The translations under genes and the position numbers were made by a program. Source: Lachnospiraceae bacterium (GTDB taxonomy: Bacteria > Bacillota > Clostridia > Lachnospirales > Lachnospiraceae). From it: 17,269 nt of DNA. Positions 14,319-17,269 of the stretch are shown piece after piece. Below the pieces are notes generated by a model, which saw only the letters and a list, made by a program, of their open reading frames with translations, had not been told where the DNA came from and searched no databases. Every line of letters starts with the position of its first letter. Within the stretch, counting starts at the first letter, position 1. The stretch spans positions 1-17,269 of the forward strand of contig VSOB01000062.1 of the NCBI GenBank assembly GCA_009774625.1, given 5' to 3'.

Positions 14319-15939
14319 CTGTCAGTAGTTCCGGTTTGGCAAGTGGAATCCGGATTTTCCCCACATAGGTAAAATAGACTTCAATCGTGACATGTTTCTT
14401 CCCGCCGATCTTCTCTGGGCTGTGGATCACAATCTTTTCAATCAGCTCATTTACCGTAGCGGCGTCCAGCTCCTGCAAATCGGAATACCTGTCGGCAAGC
14501 TGGAGGAAACGCCCCACATCGGCAATCTGTCTGGCTTCATTTTCAATTTCTCTCTCCAGCGAAGCTGCAAGCTGCTGAATTTCCGCCTGCTCCGCTTCAT
14601 ACTGTGCCGAAAGTTTTTGAAAGCGGAGGTCGCTCAGCTTGCCAAGAACGGAATCTTCATAAAGCCTTTGGATGATCTTGTCCAAATCCTCCATGCGCTT
14701 CTGCGCCCCGGAGAGGGCTTTCCGCTTCTGTGCCAGTTCCGCCTTCCGGCTGGCTTCGTCCTGCGCCAGCATTTCCTGGGTGAAATCATCCCGGAACAAG
14801 CGCACATAGGTCAGCGTCCCCTGAATACATTCCAGAACCCGCCTATAAAGCGTGACTTCCCGGATGTAGTGGATTTTACAGGAACCTGTATTGCTCTTAT
14901 AGTTGGAGCAGACAAAATGATCCTGTGAATCATCCTTGTAGGTGTTGCAGGTACAGTAATAGAGCTTCGCACCGCAGTCGGCACAGTAGACAAGTCCGGA
15001 GAAAATGCTGGTTTTCCCTGTCTTTGTCGGCCTGCGCTTGTTGGCTCTTAACACCTGTACCCGTTCCCACTGTCCACGTTCAATAATCGCCGGCTGCGTA
15101 TCTTCAAATACCCTCTGGTTTTCTTTCGGGTTTTCCATCCGCTTCTTGAATTTGAGGGATTTGGTATAGGTCTTGAAGTTGACGGTACAGCCAGTATATT
15201 CCGGCCGCTCCAGTATTCCAGCGACAGACTTCGCACACCACTGGTACAGGTTATCCGGCATGGACCATCCTTTCTGTCTGGCGTTATACGCAGTAACCGT
15301 CAATACCCTGTCGGCAGTCAGGATTTTTGCGATCTGCATGGGGCCTTTGCCCGCAATGCATAGGTCAAAGATACGCCGCACCACCTTTGCGGCTTCCTCG
15401 TCTACAATCCATTTCTTTTTATTCTCCGGGTCTTTGATATATCCGTAGGGCGGATTGCTGGCGATATGTTCCCCGGCTTCTCCGCGCATTTTTACGACTG
15501 CCCGGATTTTTTTGCTTGTGTCCTTTGCGTAATAATCGTTAAATACGTTTTTGAACACGGCGAAGTCGTTTTCGCCCTTTGCGCTGTCCACATCATCGTT
15601 GATGGCGATAAACCGGACATCGTAGGCGGGGAAAATGAAATCCTGTAGCCGCCCCATATAGGAATATTCCCGGCCCAGACGGGACAGGTCTTTGACAATC
15701 AGGGTAGAAACCGAATAATCTTCCACATATTTCATCATTTCCTGAAATCCGGGCCTTTGAAAATTCGTTCCTGAGAATCCGTCGTCCACGAAAAACATGG
15801 GATTGCGGAATCCGTGTTCCGCCGCATATTTGGACAATAACGCCTTTTGGTTGGTGATGGAATTGCTCTCCCCATCAAGAGCATCGTCCTGACTTAGACG
15901 GCAATATAACGCTGTGATCTTATCTGGCTGCTGGTTCAT
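14305..15939 (-). CDS. tnpX: large serine recombinase (TnpX/TndX type)
   Basis: A 544-residue site-specific recombinase that would excise and integrate the element. The resolvase domain (about 8-155) has ALYCRLSQDD with catalytic S16, and DGFSGTNFQRPGF and DLSRLGREY as in the family. A recombinase domain (about 165-275), a zinc ribbon (C319, C322 with C344, C354), a charged coiled coil (about 390-465) and a DUF4368-like tail (VIHSPEKIGGKKHVTIEVYFTYVGKI) follow. Length is usual for the group (about 530-710). AAAGGAG lies 7 bases before the ATG, and a TATAAT is near 15995. It is the last gene of the element, next to the split GH31 gene. The tnpX name is by family; orthology to the Tn4451 protein is not proven. 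Confidence 0.93.
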   Translation of the reverse strand: MNQQPDKITALYCRLSQDDALDGESNSITNQKALLSKYAAEHGFRNPMFFVDDGFSGTNFQRPGFQEMMKYVEDYSVSTLIVKDLSRLGREYSYMGRLQDFIFPAYDVRFIAINDDVDSAKGENDFAVFKNVFNDYYAKDTSKKIRAVVKMRGEAGEHIASNPPYGYIKDPENKKKWIVDEEAAKVVRRIFDLCIAGKGPMQIAKILTADRVLTVTAYNARQKGWSMPDNLYQWCAKSVAGILERPEYTGCTVNFKTYTKSLKFKKRMENPKENQRVFEDTQPAIIERGQWERVQVLRANKRRPTKTGKTSIFSGLVYCADCGAKLYYCTCNTYKDDSQDHFVCSNYKSNTGSCKIHYIREVTLYRRVLECIQGTLTYVRLFRDDFTQEMLAQDEASRKAELAQKRKALSGAQKRMEDLDKIIQRLYEDSVLGKLSDLRFQKLSAQYEAEQAEIQQLAASLEREIENEARQIADVGRFLQLADRYSDLQELDAATVNELIEKIVIHSPEKIGGKKHVTIEVYFTYVGKIRIPLAKPELLTEKPA

Positions 15940-15994
15940 AGTAGCTCCTTTCCTCCCGTATATCGGGATAACAGCCAGGTAAACGGTTGCCTAT

Positions 15995-16000
15995 ATTATA
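15995..16000 (-). promoter_or_regulatory. candidate -10 element for the recombinase gene
   Basis: A perfect TATAAT on the minus strand lies 56 bases before the recombinase ATG, in the 90-base gap after the TnpW-like gene. The region 17-18 bases upstream (GCTGAAA) is a poor -35, so expression may be weak or need help. Confidence 0.45.
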
Positions 16001-16029
16001 ACGTGCCGTTCCTCTTTTTTCAGCAGCTT

Positions 16030-16275
16030 TCATTCGGTTTCCTCCAAATTTCCTGCCATGATACGGCGCAGCTTGTCCAGTACGCTTTCCGCCTCTCCCT
16101 CCGTATAATGGGGGATGACATGATAGACCGTATTCCCTTCAACGGCAATCATTTCTTCTGTGCTGAAATCAAACTCGAAAACGCCGTCTTTGAAATGCTC
16201 TGCCACACGCTCGGCAATTTCAGGTTTCAGATTTTTTGGAAGTTTGCTTAAATCCACAGGCTTACACAATCCCAT
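16030..16275 (-). CDS. tnpW: TnpW-like transposon-encoded small protein
   Basis: An 81-residue acidic protein: a short helix (LSKLPKNLKPEIAERVAEHF), a strand pair (GVFEFDFSTEEMIAVEGNTVYHVIPHY) and a final helix (EAESVLDKLRRIMAGNLEE). Composition and position just ahead of a TnpX-type recombinase match the 'transposon-encoded TnpW family', whose function is not established. The start is taken as ATG 16275, four bases after GGAAGGAG. The GTG one codon earlier is too near that site. It overlaps the end of the repA gene by 14 bases, so translation is probably coupled. The recombinase follows after 90 bases. Confidence 0.72.
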   Translation of the reverse strand: MGLCKPVDLSKLPKNLKPEIAERVAEHFKDGVFEFDFSTEEMIAVEGNTVYHVIPHYTEGEAESVLDKLRRIMAGNLEETE

Positions 16276-16627
16276 CACGCTCCTTCCTTGCAGGCAAAAT
16301 ATTCAGCGTAATGACCGCCGGACGGCCAAGCCCCTGTTTTTTACGGATGATTAGACCGTTGCGTTCCAATTCCTGAAATGCCCTAGTCGCCACCTGCCTG
16401 CTCCTATGTAGTTTTCCTTTTGCTTCTTCCAGCGTAAAGTAGAGACGAATCCGCCCGTCCGGTTCTATGTATCTGTTTTCTCTGGAAATACCCGCCCGGT
16501 CTAAGAGCAGGGCATACAGTACCTTTGCATCGTTGGATAAGTCCATCGGCACCAGAAAACGAGGAAACGGCAGATAGGGCGGTACGCCGCTGTCCTCTTT
16601 GTAAGGCATCAAAAAATCATTTTGCAT
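16262..16627 (-). CDS. repA: short RepA-type replication initiator (N-terminal domain only)
   Basis: A 121-residue protein matching the N-terminal RepA winged-helix domain: FLMPYKEDSGVPPYLPFPRFL, then LSNDAKVLYALLLDRAGIS, YFTLEEAKGKLHRSRQVATRAFQELERNGLI and a basic end RKKQGLGRPAVITLNI. The recognition helix is around SRQVATRAFQEL. Plasmid RepA_N proteins are about 250-350 residues; this one lacks the C-terminal part, a short form that I recall from Lachnospiraceae elements. It may bind the repeats upstream (16822-16901) as initiator or as regulator of the element. AAAGGAG lies 6 bases before the ATG. It ends inside the TnpW-like gene. Confidence 0.8.
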   Translation of the reverse strand: MQNDFLMPYKEDSGVPPYLPFPRFLVPMDLSNDAKVLYALLLDRAGISRENRYIEPDGRIRLYFTLEEAKGKLHRSRQVATRAFQELERNGLIIRKKQGLGRPAVITLNILPARKERDGIV

Positions 16628-16656
16628 TATGTACTCCTTTCCATCAATCCCTCCCT

Positions 16657-16677
16657 GATTGATTGGATTGATATTGA
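16657..16677. repeat. four ATTGA units upstream of repA
   Basis: On the plus strand ATTGA occurs four times in about 20 bases, and once more in reverse as TCAAT at 16644-16648. The block is directly upstream of the repA ribosome site. It could be an operator for RepA autoregulation; this is inference. Confidence 0.45.
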
Positions 16678-16821
16678 CTTTCTTGTTATTAACTTTTTCT
16701 CTTTAATTTCCGTCTAAATATGGGCCGTCAAGGCCGTCTGGAAATCCGCCGCCGGAAAGAGAGGAACAGGGCTGCCCGGAGCGTCAGGTTTTCCAGTCTC
16801 TGAAAATCCAGTATTGGAGAA

Positions 16822-16901
16822 TCCCATATAGGTGGAAATGGCAAAAGCGGTAAATTGGCAAAGTAGAAACCAACACCTATCTGGGAAAATCCCGTTTAGG
16901 T
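16822..16901. repeat. three iteron-like 12-mers TCCC-NNNN-AGGT
   Basis: TCCCATATAGGT at 16822-16833 (plus), TCCCAGATAGGT at 16875-16886 (minus) and TCCCGTTTAGGT at 16890-16901 (plus). The last two face each other with 3 bases between, forming an imperfect hairpin. Eight to nine of twelve positions are constant in all three. Confidence 0.6.
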
Positions 16902-16997
16902 TAAAATCGTCCTGCGGACAGTTAAAAACAGGTTTTAGAGGGGAGCAGGGGATTTATCCCTCATACCCGTTGACCGCAGCCTGAAACGCCAATAATC

Positions 16998-17269
16998 TCA
17001 AGGCTTTTTTGCTTCTAATTGTCCGCATAGGAGCCGCCTTTTCCTGTCGCTGGCTGTTTTCTGCCTGCGGTGGACTTTCTTTGCACAGAACTTACAGTAT
17101 TTCGCCCGGTTGGAACCGGGGAGGAATGATTGGCCGCAGACCACGCAGCGTTTTAATTCCTCCCGAAACAGCAGTGCCGTTTCCAATGGCTTGTCCAGCG
17201 GCAGGACAGCGCAGCGGAACCATTTGCAGAGAAGCGAATAGGAAATACTCTGGACGCAGACACATTCCT
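16998..17269 (-). CDS. cysteine-rich VLP-type protein of integrative elements, 5' end outside the window
   Basis: The frame is open to the window edge; the TTG at 17186 is not a real start, because the coding upstream of it reads ECVCVQSISYSLLCKWFRC followed by AVLPLDKPLET. The VLP motif after a Cys-rich stretch is the hallmark of the 'cysteine-rich VLP' proteins carried by clostridial elements. Downstream CVVCGQSFL and YCKFCAKKVHRR give a CxxC...CxxC zinc-ribbon-like site, then a basic tail (RRQKTASDRKRR) suited to nucleic-acid binding. About 90 residues are visible; the N-terminal part is missing. Function is unknown; a regulatory or DNA-binding role is an inference. Confidence 0.78.
   Translation of the reverse strand, partial: ECVCVQSISYSLLCKWFRCAVLPLDKPLETALLFREELKRCVVCGQSFLPGSNRAKYCKFCAKKVHRRQKTASDRKRRLLCGQLEAKKP

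Larger units (their letters stand above)
16628..16997. other. 370-base non-coding stretch with repeats, candidate origin or control region
   Basis: No gene fits here. It contains three TCCC-NNN-TAGGT copies (16822-16901), four ATTGA units in tandem just before repA (16657-16677), a GGCCGTCAA/GGCCGTC direct repeat (16723-16738), and small hairpins GTCCTGCGGAC (16909-16919) and GGGATTTATCCC (16948-16959). The repeat density next to a RepA-type gene suggests an origin or operator cluster, but nothing shows activity. Confidence 0.5.
14254..17269 (-). mobile_element. end of a Tn4451/Tn5397-like integrative element, continuing beyond the window
   Basis: Four genes typical of this element class lie in a row: Cys-rich VLP protein, RepA-type initiator, TnpW-like protein and large serine recombinase as the outermost gene. 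The border is inferred from the GH31 remnant (still readable to about 14254) and the recombinase terminator at 14284-14318. The true edge lies between about 14245 and 14284. No conjugation or cargo genes are visible in this part, so whether it is conjugative cannot be told here. Confidence 0.82.

Noticed and set aside
14357..14368. CCCCACATAGGT, close to the iteron-like 12-mers
   Set aside because: It encodes the conserved TYVGK part of the recombinase tail, so the match is explained by protein sequence. A role as a recombinase end site cannot be supported from one copy.
15652..15662. CCCCATATAGG inside the recombinase gene, resembling the iteron
   Set aside because: Coding sequence for the YMGR region, lacking the final T; probably chance.
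16998..17186. Reading the Cys-rich protein as a complete 62-residue gene
   Set aside because: The frame continues without a stop to the window edge and includes the family's VLP motif, so the gene is longer and truncated by the window.

Overview
The window looks like a chromosomal segment of a Clostridia genome, most likely Lachnospiraceae. Supporting this are strong AGGAGG-type ribosome sites, sigma-A-like promoters, Gram-positive lipoproteins, and an integrative element of the Tn4451/TnpX type common in gut Lachnospiraceae. Every gene I accept is on the minus strand, so transcription runs from high to low coordinates. I see no rRNA, tRNA or CRISPR array.

Right part (about 14254-17269): the terminal part of an integrative element. 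Read in its own direction it carries a Cys-rich VLP-type protein cut by the window edge, a 370-base non-coding stretch with iteron-like repeats, a short RepA-type replication initiator, a TnpW-like protein translationally coupled to it, and a large serine recombinase (TnpX/TndX type). The recombinase ends in a terminator that marks the element's edge. Directly outside lies only the last ~90 residues of a family 31 glycoside hydrolase, so the element appears to have split that gene.

Middle part (about 7184-13911): a secreted protein of unknown function with its own promoter and terminator; a large membrane-anchored orphan protein with a DxNxDGxxD calcium-type loop; and a methyl-accepting chemotaxis receptor followed 35 bases later by a cardiolipin synthase, probably co-transcribed. 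A strong hairpin ends this unit.

Left-middle (about 2217-7019): an envelope-modification operon of an MBOAT O-acyltransferase, a membrane-anchored SGNH hydrolase or acyltransferase, and a lipoprotein with calcium-type loops. A DUF6612-like lipoprotein follows with its own promoter and a terminator. The MBOAT and SGNH proteins form the classic pair that moves acyl groups across the membrane and onto an extracellular polymer.

Left edge (1-2123): the start of what looks like a peptide-maturation (RiPP-type) locus. An extended -10 promoter drives a small acyl-carrier-related protein that lacks the phosphopantetheine serine. A terminator or attenuator follows, then an ABC exporter. The precursor peptide and maturase are not visible and would lie beyond position 1, if present.
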